Origin: Phymatolithon calcareum | Taxonomy: Eukaryota; Rhodophyta; Florideophyceae; Hapalidiales | Reading direction: 5' to 3' | Assembly: GCA_977006965.1 (NCBI GenBank) | Contig: OZ345355.1 | Location: 1,240,001-1,304,000, forward strand | Length of the DNA: 64,000 bases | In this document: positions 32,788 to 42,868 of the stretch, in pieces | Layout of the letters: each line of letters begins with the position of its first letter | Numbering within the stretch: the stretch's first letter is position 1 | Made by a program: the position numbers and the translations under genes | Notes under the pieces: generated by a model | Database searches by the model: none | What the model was told of the DNA's origin: nothing | What the model saw: the letters and a program-made list of their open reading frames with translations, nothing else

Positions 32788-33242
32788 GAATCGACTGAAC
32801 ATGGAGCGAGACGGAGAAGGTCAAAAAACGAAAAATCGCCGTGGATATGAACGAGAATCCAAACCCCGTAGTCCAAATCAAGTCGAGAAAACAAAGATTT
32901 TGGGCAGTCAAATTGTTTTTCGGCCGCTTCCTTCCGCGAAATCCCTCGGCATATATCGACAACTACGACGAACTAGCAGCGATACTGCTGGAAACCCTTC
33001 AACTCAACCTAACGCAACCAAAGATGAATGATAGAACAGAAGAGAAAATGAAACAAGCAATGGACAAATTAATGATGCTAGAAAGCGAGATGCAAGAGGA
33101 GATGATGGTGTGATGATGGAGGCGATATGCTGTAGTCTTCCCTGGACGGGTTACAACGCAATGCGAAGCTGCGCTGATGTCGGCTCTCGCCGGCTTTGAG
33201 GGCTTCTAAAATAAAAACAAACAGTTTCTCCCCCTCTCCCCC
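32788..33242 (+). mobile_element. LINE tail in F2, same insertion as in F1
   Basis: 455 bp, the same length and position as 18804-19258. It has near-matching 14-mers (32774-32787 ACGAACTGCCGCGG and 33243-33256 ACGAACGGTCGCGG). Its coding part includes V-V-Q-I-K-S-R-K-Q-R-F and L-P-R-N-P-S-A-Y. Confidence 0.85.
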
Positions 33243-33459
33243 ACGAACGGTCGCGGTCGAGGTTTATTGGGCGGCTGGGATGAAATACTCCAAAGAGGCG
33301 GAGGTGCTACTCGATATGTATGAGAATTACGGGTTCGGAAACCTACCTTTCTGCACTGCAAAAGCGCAGTGTAGTCTGTCCGCAGACCCTGCTTTGAAAG
33401 GGGCCTTCAACAGGTTCTTTCGGGCCAGTAAGAGAGATGGGATTAAATGCGGGAGCTGA

Positions 33460-34838
33460 GTTTATGTTTTTCATTTACGGAAAAATTCTAACCATGCCTC
33501 GATCAAAACAGAATCGTAAATAGAAAGTGATCTAGGAACTGAACTGATAGAAATCTTCGAGCTAGAGCTTCTCAGGTCGTCGAAGGATGACAGAGGGACC
33601 TTCTTGAGAATTCGATTATTGCGTCCGCAATACCAGTCTGGAAAAGTCCGCAAATCCAGTCCCAAATATTTTCACTGGTAATGAGGACGCGGCATAGGTT
33701 TGGCGTGGCTGATGTGCTCATCTATGGGACATTTTTTCTATAACGATTTTTAGTTTTCGGAAGTGGAATTGCTTTTCAACCACACTTTTCGTGATGTTTC
33801 AAGTTTTTGCTCAAAAGTGTGAAAAAACATCTGAAGCGAAAGTTTGAAAATTTACACTCAGCCACTGAAAACCTATGCCGCGTCCTCGTAACCAGTCCAC
33901 GAAATAATGACTGGTAATGAGGACTTTTTTGACTGGGTCTATGCCGCGATTTTGATGAATTCAAGAAGGCCCCTCTGACACACGAGCAAGGTGCTCGCTA
34001 CTTTATCACAAGGTAGGCCTCAAAGAAGTTTGTGCAAACACTCGGGTACTTCTGGCTCGGTTCAATTCGTTACCTTTTATTGTCTCTGTCATTGAAGAAT
34101 ACTGATATAATACTCCCCATGAACTCACACTTTCAATGATTGCACTGACAACGTAACATGCAAATAAGTCCAATTGTTGAACACACACAAAAACATAGAA
34201 CAATAAAACAACAAGTGGAATATATAAAACAATACGAACAAAATAGACTATAAGACGCAATCTTTGCACCAGAACGTGCGACGAAAAACGCACGCGAATG
34301 TCCGAGTCGCCGGTGCTTGCATTGCAGTGCATCGACATTAACTTATAAAACGTGATGCAGGAAAAATAATAAGTTTGAATGGGAGCTTCAGTTCGATTGT
34401 ATATTTTGATAGGAGGAGGATTTTAAAAATTGTAACTCACTACAGTACATTTATCGGTCGAGAGAACAAAATAAATTGGATTTTCTAAAGAATTTGAGAA
34501 GTGGAAGAGGAAAATATAAGTTTCTTCTCACTTAAACAAAATAAGTTTGTTTTTTCATAGAGCAATCAATATTCTTTGGCTAGGGATGACATAGAAGCAA
34601 TCAGTTGCAAGAGAAAGCCGATGTCTACCCCCTCAGCCGGTTGACAAGGACTGCTTCGTTTGGGTTCGTTGTTTTCCAATCAACATCCTTTTTCCCGGCT
34701 TAACGTACACATCTCCTTAATCAATTTGAAATCATCCAAAAAAAGCGATTATCAAAATTTGATGAACACACACTATCATAATATGATTATGTGCATCGTG
34801 TTCCGAATTTTGGAAACGAATCGCATCCCATTGTTTTC
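33460..34838. repeat. X spacer of unit 2
   Basis: AT-rich spacer shared with 39345-40967 and 45811-46805. The minus strand has a short hydrophobic frame (34338-34006, M-S-M-H-C-N-A start, I-V-Y-F-V core) also present in the other units, but its length and frame vary, so a gene is doubtful. A foldback MITE is inserted at 33592-33976. Confidence 0.65.
33592..33976. mobile_element. Foldback MITE, 385 bp, 3-bp target duplication
   Basis: The ends AGAGGGACCTTCTTGAGAAT and AAGAAGGCCCCTCT are inverted repeats. Internal arms with CCAGTC, GAGGACGCGGCATAGG and their complements make most of the element self-complementary. It is flanked by GAC (33589-33591 and 33977-33979). The empty site GGATGACACACGAG is seen at 39464. 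No coding frame. Confidence 0.85.
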
Positions 34839-35274
34839 TTTCTTTCTTTCTTTATTGCAGAAGGCGCTAATTCAACGCCAGAACTTACCCTAGAGCAAGT
34901 TCTCATTGTTCAAATATTGGAGTATCTCTACGGGGCTCTCCCTGCACAGATCTTCAACCGTTTTGCCTCGCACTCTTCCGATGAATTGCCGTCTAGAGGC
35001 AGCCCGACCAGAACAGCGTATAATTAGGTGCTCCACTGTCTCCATGACGCCATGCGGGCACATCTTGCACACTGGGTCATAGAGTAGCGGTTCATCCTCG
35101 ACGTGTCCATGGTGAAAGCATGCTACAATAGGACAGCAATTTACCATAAGCTGGTGTAGTACCGCCTCTGCACGTCTCTGTGAGATGTGCAGATCTTTTG
35201 GGAGCGTAGGTAGAGTGAGTAGTTTGCTTCCGCACGGCGGTTTGATAATGGATCGGGCCGCTTCCAAAGTGAGA
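34839..35274 (-). mobile_element. 5'-truncated LINE tail with zinc-binding C-terminus
   Basis: It is flanked by the 9-bp duplication ATTGTTTTC (34830-34838 and 35275-35283). A (TTTC)n tract of about 18 nt sits at its 3' side. The minus-strand frame has C-K-M-C-P-H-G-V-M-E-T-V-E-H-L-I-I-R-C, the C-x2-C-x8-H-x4-C motif found at the end of many LINE ORF2 proteins. It is a different LINE family from the others in the window. Confidence 0.85.
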
Positions 35275-36060
35275 ATTGTTTTCAAAAGTGCTTGTAGATC
35301 ATGAAACTTCCGCGACTCTGTCTTAAATATAGACATATTCTCTGCTCTGGATGGCTGACAGAAATAGTTACGAAATTGAGATATGTGAAGATGCGTGCGC
35401 GGTGATCTGTTTCTTCGTGTTGTGAAAGCATATAAATTAAGACAGATGAGACAGCGCAAGGCTGGACAAGAGAGAACGACTGTATTGCGGAATGTAGTGG
35501 AACTACCCATGACTCATGATGCCATGATAACATCTAAACGTTTACCGTTGATTGCAACAAGGCACACTATGGAGGGGTTCATGATGAGCACATTAAATTT
35601 ATCCTGTTTCTATATTTCCCTGCAAGAATCTTGGACAAAAGCAGACTCTCGCGAAATGAGTCTCAATCGAGCTGAGTGCAAGGCATACAGCCACGACCCG
35701 TGCAATATGATGGAACTGAGAACAACAATGTATGGGGAATTTTACAGCACGCAATACAGTAATAGTTGCGCAAATTCTGCTGAGGGCTCCCCGTCGATCC
35801 CCTCGGCAGCGAGACAGGGCCATCATTTTTGTTTCACCAACTCGGCTACCACCCTGTTGAGGGCACTTGGGGAAACTGCCGGTTCTGCACTTACCCTACA
35901 GCGTTATAAAAAAGGGTTATCACAATGCACTACTACTAGACGTCATACAGTAAATTCGAAAATTTCGAAGTATCACCTTCGTGGAGACGCTGCTCATTTT
36001 CGCCTTGTTTTTGGGAAGGTCGCATCTGAGGTGAGCGGTACGCGAAGCGTGGAACGGTGA
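35275..36060 (+). repeat. U2: repeated open stretch of unknown status
   Basis: A 221-codon frame (35395-36060) recurs as 202 codons at 41509-42117 and as a broken pair at 46915-47524. Differences between copies mostly change the amino acid, the opposite strand is also partly open, and the fourth copy carries a frame break. It therefore behaves like non-coding repeat sequence or upstream leader of T, not a clear gene. It was not recognised. Confidence 0.5.
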
Positions 36061-36420
36061 ATTAAGCTAGCGTCTGCCAACTACGTTTACTTCTAGGGGA
36101 GTGAATCCTCTCTGTGAAACCAGAATTTCAACACATTGGCAAATATACAGCGCGCCCCAGTTCACCCTCGATACGCCACTCTTATACTGCAGCAGTCAAG
36201 CTCAATGAGCCCTGCTCTCACTCCGTTGCATTGAGCAGAAACAACTAAAGTCCTCAACGTCGTTTATCGTTCCGTCGTGCTGATTATCTTCGTCGTCAAA
36301 GCCACGGCAGGTGCGTCTAGACACACTTGAAAAATCGAGGCGCAATTCCCTTAGTGATTTCGTCAAAGCTATCTCCTGCACTCAGCGCTATCATACCCAC
36401 GGTCTGGTAAAGTACTCAAA
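36061..36420. promoter_or_regulatory. 5' flank of T2
   Basis: 360 bp, conserved before T3 (42470-42868) and T4 (48837-49118 plus the sequence before the LINE), with only a truncated 70 bp before T1. It presumably holds the promoter and 5' leader of T genes. No TATA box can be named with certainty. Confidence 0.4.
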
Positions 36421-38148
36421 ATGCTTTTACCATTTTCTACGAATGTATGGAATGCGCTACGATTCATCCTTCTTTCGTTGCTGGCCGTCCCCGTAATTGA
36501 AAACGCTCTCCACAGGTTACATCAGATGAGAACCGCTCACCGATTGCTGAGTTCAAAGCCAGCACGCATCCGGCAATCCAAGATTGGGAACTGGGGGCTT
36601 CATCAAGAAGTGGACGAGCTCAACTACAGCTCCAAGGTCTTAGCCGTCGTGGTCGCGGTTTTGTATGTCGGATTGAGCCTTTACACCGAGTATGCAAGTG
36701 GATCTCAACAAGTCACCAGAACTCAAATCTGGCAAGCTCCTGAATCAAAGAATATCATCCAAGAAGGAAAGATCAAAATCTATGACACCAATCTGGTAGC
36801 ACCTGAGCCTTATGCGGGATGCATGTCTAAAGCATCGAGAATGGCAACACATAAATTGTCCGAAGACATCGTTGAACGTAAAATTCAGAGGCGCGTTCCT
36901 AGCTGGCCATATGAAGAATCTTTGGTGGCTTATGCTTACAATGAAAGAGGGACAAGTGAGGTGAAGATTTATGATAATGGAACTCATTTACTTTTAATTG
37001 TGACCGGCGGGAAGCACCACTTTCTGAAACTTATGGCTGTTATTGACGATGAGAAGGTTTGCCTTGGGAAGTATTTCCGTCAAGTTTGCTTCTCTAAAAG
37101 AGAAAACATCACTGTGCTGGCGGCGATTGGCAATCTACTATACTTCCAAGATGTCGTACACCATTACACTGAGTACCATGCTACCACTGTCCCGCTACTA
37201 TCAAATGACGCATTCACATCACATGGATTATCCGAGAACGCTGAGTTTTTGGCACATGCTTCCACAAGGACAGAGTTTCTGGAAAGAAGAAGGAATATCC
37301 GCTTTGCATATTTCTACATAAGATTCAAATATGCGGAAAGTGGAGTGGGGAAGATTTGCGATGAAAATACACAACTACAACCCAAAATATTAAGATTACC
37401 GCAAAGCACAAGCCTTATCCAATATGAAAAGCGCCCGGAAATAAGGCTTCGATTGAACATAACTGCAATGTGCATTGGAATTTTTCGGAATAATCTGTTG
37501 CTCTTTTATGAGTTTGCAAACTCTACTATGGTTTGCCACTCAGCAAACGGAAATGGGTTCTGCGCGCGAAAACATTCTGATGGTTCTTTCTCTTTGAGCA
37601 AATTGAAGCAACGTGATATTTTCGTGGAATTTGTCGAATGGACATTAGAGTTCCGAGATGAAGGTCTTGGATTGGGGGATGTGGCAAGGGGAGCGATGGT
37701 GTTATTCATGATGTCAAGGGAAGTGTACGAGGAACAGCACATGTGGCCCCGATTCAGTGAAGTAACCGAAAAGTTTGTGAAGCAGCTAAAAAGGGGTATA
37801 CCGAAGTTGACACAAGTTGGGGGACCGAATTCTACATACTTCGAAGTAATCGGGAAGGTCGAAAGGGCAACCGTGGCCACATGGGTCTTATTACTGTGGG
37901 TTGTTGCATTCTTCTTAGCGTTGACCTATATATGTTGCACCAACATGATGAGGTCCCGGCTACTTCCGGACGTGGATTTTCTGTATCGTCGCGCCGTAAT
38001 GCAACAGCACACTAGGCACAACTCTGTCAAATCGATTCGCAATCCACCAACGGTAAGTATAAGTAAGACAGGGAAGTTTGGTGAATTCAGTATATCTTAT
38101 GATGCCGCTGCGACTGCAAAAATTGCCCCCGGTGATTTGTTGATGTAA
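36421..38148 (+). CDS. T2: membrane-anchored ectodomain protein, unknown function
   Basis: An intact frame of 575 codons. Hydrophobic segments: about residues 14-28 and 72-88 near the N-terminus, and 484-505 near the C-terminus (W-V-L-L-L-W-V-V-A-F-F-L-A-L-T-Y). These are followed by a tail of about 70 residues, basic at first (M-M-R-S-R-L-L-P, Y-R-R-A-V). Residues 90-480 form the presumed exposed domain, with cysteines at 134, 214, 223, 313, 351, 372 and 381 and N-glycosylation sequons at 186, 229, 346, 367 and 470. Ends are nearly identical to T3, while residues about 157-225 and 245-300 differ strongly. A strong splice donor (GTAAGT at 38053) could give another C-terminus. No known family was recognised. 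The start is shared by T1-T4. Confidence 0.8.
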   Translation: MLLPFSTNVWNALRFILLSLLAVPVIENALHRLHQMRTAHRLLSSKPARIRQSKIGNWGLHQEVDELNYSSKVLAVVVAVLYVGLSLYTEYASGSQQVTRTQIWQAPESKNIIQEGKIKIYDTNLVAPEPYAGCMSKASRMATHKLSEDIVERKIQRRVPSWPYEESLVAYAYNERGTSEVKIYDNGTHLLLIVTGGKHHFLKLMAVIDDEKVCLGKYFRQVCFSKRENITVLAAIGNLLYFQDVVHHYTEYHATTVPLLSNDAFTSHGLSENAEFLAHASTRTEFLERRRNIRFAYFYIRFKYAESGVGKICDENTQLQPKILRLPQSTSLIQYEKRPEIRLRLNITAMCIGIFRNNLLLFYEFANSTMVCHSANGNGFCARKHSDGSFSLSKLKQRDIFVEFVEWTLEFRDEGLGLGDVARGAMVLFMMSREVYEEQHMWPRFSEVTEKFVKQLKRGIPKLTQVGGPNSTYFEVIGKVERATVATWVLLLWVVAFFLALTYICCTNMMRSRLLPDVDFLYRRAVMQQHTRHNSVKSIRNPPTVSISKTGKFGEFSISYDAAATAKIAPGDLLM

Positions 38149-38182
38149 TGACTTCAGAATTTCTTTCTTTCCTCATTGCAAG
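38053..38182 (+). other. Possible retained/alternative intron at the 3' end of T2
   Basis: The donor is CG|GTAAGTAT and the acceptor region TTTCTTTCCTCATTGCAAG, 130 nt, close in size to the introns of the anoctamins here. Splicing would join residue 544 to a 16-codon exon ending at TAA 38231-38233, replacing the last 31 residues. Both signals are also present in T3. The unspliced frame is open in T2 and T3, so either form, or both, may be used. Confidence 0.4.
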
Positions 38183-38714
38183 ATACCTGAGTTACACAAA
38201 GTGTACAAAACTCAACATCTACGGGGCCTCTAAATGTTCCTGTTCTGGATCCATTCAGGGTAATCGAGCAACTGCTTCCCTCGAGTACTGCAGCGCACTA
38301 CTGCACGACGACATCTGTGTGCGCTTCGCAGAACGTTAATTCAATTCTTGCTTTTGACATGATTCGAACGGGCGACCTCTACATCCCTCCCTTTATCCTA
38401 TTGAACTATGCGCGCAGGGTCGCAGAGGTATTTTTACCATTTCTGTACACCACAGGTGAGAGACCGCAGAGCTGATGCTCATCGCATTTCAATGAGATCG
38501 ATACACATTAGGAATTAATGTGAATAAAAATTTGAAGACTGATACAATTGTTTTAAGTGAGAAGATTGCGTGAGGTATGTTTTCCGGTAGGCAATCTCGA
38601 CGATATTCCACGAATTAATTTGCGTAGGTGTATTGTACCCGTGGTATGCAGTTAGTAGAGCGGGAAAAGTAGCAAGCACCCCACAAAATCTCAATACCTA
38701 GGAGGCCGCTTAGG
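38149..38714. repeat. T downstream flank, copy 2
   Basis: It corresponds to 17850-18370 and 44606-45171. It has a small plus-strand frame (38148-38339, with a near-twin at 44605-44796) overlapping the T2 stop, which could be the end of an alternatively spliced T exon rather than a gene. Nothing else was seen. Confidence 0.6.
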
Positions 38715-38817
38715 ATGTCGCCGGAACTGGACTCATTTGCTACGTTCGCAACTCGTCTTTTTCGTGCCACCCGGCGACGGTCCGCCCGTCTCTACGGGTA
38801 CACCGATCCCCGCCATG

Positions 38818-39335
38818 TACGCGAATTCAGATCCTGATCTTGTTGCAAACGATTGTGCAAACGTGGAGCGGCAGGAGCCTTATGCGAAACGATATGGTGT
38901 GCCGATTGTTGTTTGTCTGAATGGCGAGGAGGAGACGGTGATTGTGCTCGGTCGGGCACGCACGGCAGGCGCGTTTGACTCCGTCGTAGCAAACAATTGG
39001 GAGGAGAGTGCTGTCGGAGCCGTCGCGCTTGAAGAAGAAGCTGCGCGTGCCGCCAACGCGCGGCCTGAGTTCGGATTCTTGCACGCTGATGACACTCCTC
39101 TGAAGGAGAAGGTACGAACGGTCGCGGTGGAGGTTTATGGGCGGCTGGGGTGAAATAAACTTTACTCCAAAGAGGCTTAGGTGCTACTCGAGATGTATGA
39201 GAATTACGGGTTCGGAAACCTACCTTTCTGCATTTCAAAAGCGCCGTGTAGTCTGTCTGGGGACCCTGCTTTGAAAGGGGCCTCCTACACGGTTTTCCGC
39301 GCCAGAAAGAGAGATGGGATTAAATGCGGGAGCTG
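38818..39335 (+). pseudogene. F3: formate-tetrahydrofolate ligase fragment, no LINE
   Basis: Reads N-V-E-R-Q-E-P-Y-A-K-R-Y-G-V-P-I-V-V-C-L-N, then a small deletion removes the R-F-x-T-D residues. It continues N-N-W-E-E-S-A-V-G-A-V and E-F-G-F-L-H-A-D-D-T-P-L-K-E-K to V-E-V-Y-G-R-L-G, then stops. The Y-E-N-Y-G-F-G-N-L-P segment follows after TGA/TAA/TAG codons. It shows the uninterrupted site of the LINE found in F1 and F2. Confidence 0.75.
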
Positions 39336-40967
39336 AGTTTGTGTTTTTCATTTACGGAAAAATTCTAACCATGTCTCGATCAAAACAGAATCGTAAATAG
39401 AAAGTGATCTAGGAACTGAATTGATAGAAATCTTCGAGCAAGAGCTTCTCAGGTCGTCGAAGGATGACACACGAGCAAGGTGTTCGCTACTTTATCACAA
39501 GGTAGGCCTCAAAGAAGTTTGTGCAAACACTCGGGTACTTCTGGCTCGGTTCAATTCGTTACCTTTTATTGTCTCTGTCATTGAAGAATACTGATATAAT
39601 ACTCCCTATGAACTCATACTCTCAATGATTGCACTGACAACGTAACATGCAAATAAGTCCAATTGTTGAACACAAACAAAAACATAGAACAATAAAACAA
39701 CAAGTGGAATACATAAAACAATACAAACGAAATAGACTATAAGACGCAATCTTTTGCACCAGCACGTGCGACGAAAAACGCACGCGAATGTCCGAGTCGC
39801 CGATGCTTGCATTGCAGTGCATCGACATTAACTTATAAAACGTGATGCAGGAAAAATAAGTTTGAATGGGAGCTTCAATTCGATTGTATATTTTGATAGG
39901 AGGAGGATTTTAAAAGTTGTAACTCACTACAGTACATTTATCGGTCGAGAGAACAAAATAAGTTGGATTTTCTAAAGAATTTGAGAAGTGAAAGAGGAAA
40001 ATATAAGTTTCTTCTCACTTAAACAAAATACTGTAAGTTTGTTTTTTCATAGAGCAATCAATATTCTATGTCATCCCTTGGGGATGACATAGAAGCAATC
40101 AGTTGCAAGAGAAAGCAGATGTCTTCCCCCTCTGCCGGTTGACAAGTAGGGGTTGTCGCCCGGTGGAGAGGTCCGGATATGGGAACGAGGCCAAGGATAT
40201 GCACCGAGGCGAAGCCGAGGTCTCATATCCGAGCCGCGTGCCCATATGCGGACCGATCCTACCGGGCGACAACCCGCTTGTCGGCCGGGTGATGATAATT
40301 TAATGCAGCGCTTTTATTGGGTAGAATATCCTCGCTGCAGTCCAGGAGAAGCTGGTTCCTTATGCACCGACTTGCCCGCACCATATAAATACGATAAAAA
40401 ATCCTATTTTTTGAAGTCGAGCTATCTGTCGTCCTCGACGAACGGGTCTGTACTTTCGCTTTCAAAATAATTAGTTTATTTTGGAACAACAGGTCAAGTG
40501 CTTGAACTTGACAAGTGAGCCAAACAATTAAAACATCCTATTTTTTCAGTTCGAGCTACTTGTCGTCCTCGACGAACGGGCCTGTACTTTGGGTTTCAAA
40601 ATAATTAGTTTGTTTTCGAGCAAAAGGTCAAGTGCATGAACTTGACAAGTGAGGAGCTGATTACATTTTTGTAGCAAATAAACGTATCATAACGTCTTCA
40701 TAGTATTGAAATTATTGGCTTTTCTTCTTGGCCTGCGCGCACTTGACAAAGGTTATTTCGTGCTCATATTTGAAAACGTAAATTGTATCATAGGTAGCTT
40801 CTTCAGTCATAATTTATTATCATCACCCGGCCGACAAGGACTGCTTCGTTTCATTTCGATTCATTGTTTTCCAATCAACATCCTTTTTCCCAGCTTAACG
40901 TACACATCTATTTAATCAATTTGAAATCATCCAAAAAATGCGATTATCAAAATTTGATAAACACACA
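39336..40967. repeat. X spacer of unit 3 with inserted elements
   Basis: It matches the unit-2 spacer. Between CCGGTTGACAAG (about 40136-40147) and the resumed ACAAGGACTGCTTCG at about 40836 it carries an additional about 690 bp, described separately. The minus strand again has the short hydrophobic frame (39828-39606), truncated by a stop relative to unit 2. Confidence 0.65.
40148..40840. mobile_element. Composite insertion: GC-rich palindrome plus terminal-inverted-repeat element
   Basis: The first part (40148-40275) has inverted ends GGGGTTGTCGCCCGGT and ACCGGGCGACAACCC around a GC-rich core. The second part (about 40279-40840) has ends CTTGTCGGCCGGGTGATGAT and its reverse complement at 40815-40840. 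Inside the second part a unit of about 130 bp is repeated in tandem (40400-40520, 40535-40650), with the palindromic word GTCCTCGACGAACGGG. Units 2 and 4 lack all of it. No coding frame. Confidence 0.65.
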
Positions 40968-40974
40968 CTATCAT

Positions 40975-41331
40975 CAGGGGAATGTTATGGGGGGGAGTAA
41001 CACTGATTTTTTTTGTTTCAAAACTTGTCTGCAAAAGCATGACATTGATGTGCCGGCAAAAATTATGAGTTCAGGCTGTATCAATAATAACTCTTGTTTA
41101 GAGAATATTTCTATTGTTTTTCACCACAAAATCGAATACTGCAACGAGAGCGACCGCTACATTGGCAACTCCCAATGTTCCGCGAACGAGGGCCATATTT
41201 TCAGCTTTCATTCTCCTTTTTATGAAGCAATTAATCTCTGCAAAATTATATCAAACACACACTATAGACGCAAATCCAAAAAAGCGGTATGATAAGGGGT
41301 TCGTGTTACTCCCCCCCATAACACTCCCCTG
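40975..41331. mobile_element. MITE with CAGGGG termini, probably hAT-type
   Basis: It is 357 bp. The ends CAGGGGAATGTTATGGGG and the reverse complement at 41304-41331 (GTGTTACTCCCCCCCATAAC) are inverted repeats of about 28 nt. It is flanked by a 7-bp duplication CTATCAT (40968-40974 and 41332-41338). The empty site ACACTATCATAATATG is seen at 46735. It contains a small open frame (40986-41292), not recognised and probably chance. Confidence 0.8.
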
Positions 41332-41338
41332 CTATCAT

Positions 41339-42117
41339 AATATGATTATGTGCACCGTGTTCCGAATTTTGGAAACGAATCGCATCCCATTGTTTTCAAT
41401 AATCCTTGTAGATCATGAAACTTCCGCGACTCTGTCTTAAATATAGACATATTCTATGGTCTGGATGGCTGACAGAAAGAGTTAGGAAATTGTGATATGT
41501 GAAGATGCGTGGGCGGTGATCTGTTTCTTCGTGTTGTGAAAGCATATAAATTAAGACAGATGAGACAGCGCAAGGCTGGACAAGAGAGAGCGACTGTATT
41601 ACGGAATGTAGTGGAACTACCCAGGACTCATGATGCTATGAAAATATCTAAACGTGTACCATTGATTGCAACAAGGTACACCATGGAGGGGTTCAAGATG
41701 AGCACATTAAATTTATCCTGTTTCTATATTTCCCTACGAGAATCTTGGACAAAAGCAAACTCTCGCGAAATGAGTCTCAATCGAGCTGAGTGCAAGGCAT
41801 ACAGCCACGACCCGTGCAGTATGATGGAATTGAGGGCAACAATGTATGGGGAATTTTACAGCACGCAATACGGTAATAGTTTCGCAAATTCTGCTGAGAG
41901 CTCCCCGTCGATCCCCTCGGCAGCGAGACAGGGCCATCATTTTTGTTTCACCAACTCGGCCACCACCGTGTTGGGGGCACTTGGGGAATCTGCAGGTTCT
42001 GCACTTACCCTACAGCGTTATAAAAAAGGGTTATCACAATGCACTACTACTAGAGGAGATATAGTAAATTCGAAAATTTCGAAGTATCGCATTCATGGTG
42101 ACGCTGCTTCGATATAG
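41339..42117 (+). repeat. U3: repeated open stretch
   Basis: A 202-codon frame at 41509-42117, the counterpart of U2. Its end differs because a segment of about 320 bp (42115-42440) is present here and in unit 4 but not in unit 2. As in U2, amino-acid changes dominate between copies, so coding status is doubtful. Confidence 0.5.
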
Positions 42118-42440
42118 TCAATAAATTAAATTGCAAATTTTGTTGTTTGTAGTTCTTTGTTGATCCTAGACACTGCACTAGTAAGTACAAGTCCTTGTGA
42201 ATATGTGATTGCGTTGTTGTTATGATTATGATTGTCGACGGTCGATGCCCTTGATGGTACCACCGAGAGTACATGTCCAAGATCTATTATGTGTACGGCC
42301 ATCGAGGAAAGCGCACGTGTAACTTGGGGATTGAAGAGTACGATAGTGTGGCAGAGAGGAATTAATATGAGGCACAACGAGTGTACCTTGTTAGTATAAA
42401 TTTCGAGGATCGGAGAAATAAACGAGCAAGGAAGTGGAGG
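42115..42440. other. 320-bp segment present in units 3 and 4, absent in unit 2
   Basis: It begins TCGATATAGTCAATAAATTA and ends AGGAAGTGGAGG. It contains AGATCTATTATGTGTACGGC and GAGAAATAAACG near its end. It could be a solo LTR or a deletion product of unit 2. No clean short duplication was found at its borders, so the nature is open. Confidence 0.45.
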
Positions 42441-42868
42441 CATTTTCGCCTTGTCTTTGGGAAGGTTGCATCTGAGGTGAGCGGTACGCGAAGCGTGGAA
42501 CGGTGAATTACGCTAGCGTCTGCGAACTCCGTTTACTTCTAGGGGAGTGAATTCCCTCTGTGAAACCAGAATTTCAACACATTGGCCAATATACAGCGCG
42601 CCCCAGTTCACCCTTGCTACGCCACTCTTATACTGTAGCAGTAAACCTCAATGAGTCCTGCTCTCACTCCATTGCATAGAGCAGAAACAACCAAAGTCCT
42701 CAACGTCGTTTATCGTTCCGTCGTGTTGATTATCTTCGTCGTCAAAGACACGGCAGCCGCGTCTAGACACACTTGAAAAATCGAGGCGCAAAATCCCTTA
42801 GTGATTTTCGTCAAAGCTATCTCCTGCACTCAGCCCTGCCATACCCGCGGTCTGGTAAAGCACTCAAA

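Larger units (their letters stand above)
31739..33459 (+). pseudogene. F2: formate-tetrahydrofolate ligase fragment with two LINE insertions
   Basis: It has the same fragment as F1: E-R-Q-E-Q-Y-V-I-R-Y-G-V-P-V-F-V-C-L-N-R-F, E-F-G-F-L-Y-V-D-D-A-P-L-K-E-K, then Y-E-N-Y-G-F-G-N-L-P-F-C-T-A-K and S-A-D-P-A-L-K-G-A. It is split by a LINE at 31923-32640 and again by a LINE tail at 32788-33242. The second insertion is shared with F1, which shows that F1 and F2 are sister copies. The N-terminal ligase half is missing, as in all copies. Confidence 0.75.

Noticed and set aside
34006-34338. Short hydrophobic minus-strand protein in spacer X
   Set aside because: Length and frame differ between the four units (stops, indels), and the sequence is low-complexity T-rich. 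A chance frame is more likely.
35395-36060. 221-codon frame U2 as a protein gene
   Set aside because: Copies differ mostly by amino-acid changes, the ends vary, one copy is frameshifted and the opposite strand is also partly open.
38356-38377. tRNA-like T-arm (reverse complement GGTCGCCCGTTCGAATC) and D-arm-like TAGTTCAATAGG downstream of the T genes
   Set aside because: The T-stem does not pair, the anticodon arm is missing and the acceptor ends do not match. At best it is a decayed tRNA or tRNA-derived SINE; not called.
42115-42440. Solo LTR
   Set aside because: AGATCT- and AATAAA-like words suggest it, but no TG..CA ends with a 4-6 bp duplication could be placed, and unit 2 may simply have lost the segment.
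42773-42868. Longer T3 protein from the upstream in-frame ATG
   Set aside because: The added 32 codons are not conserved in frame in T2, T1 or T4, so the shared ATG is preferred.
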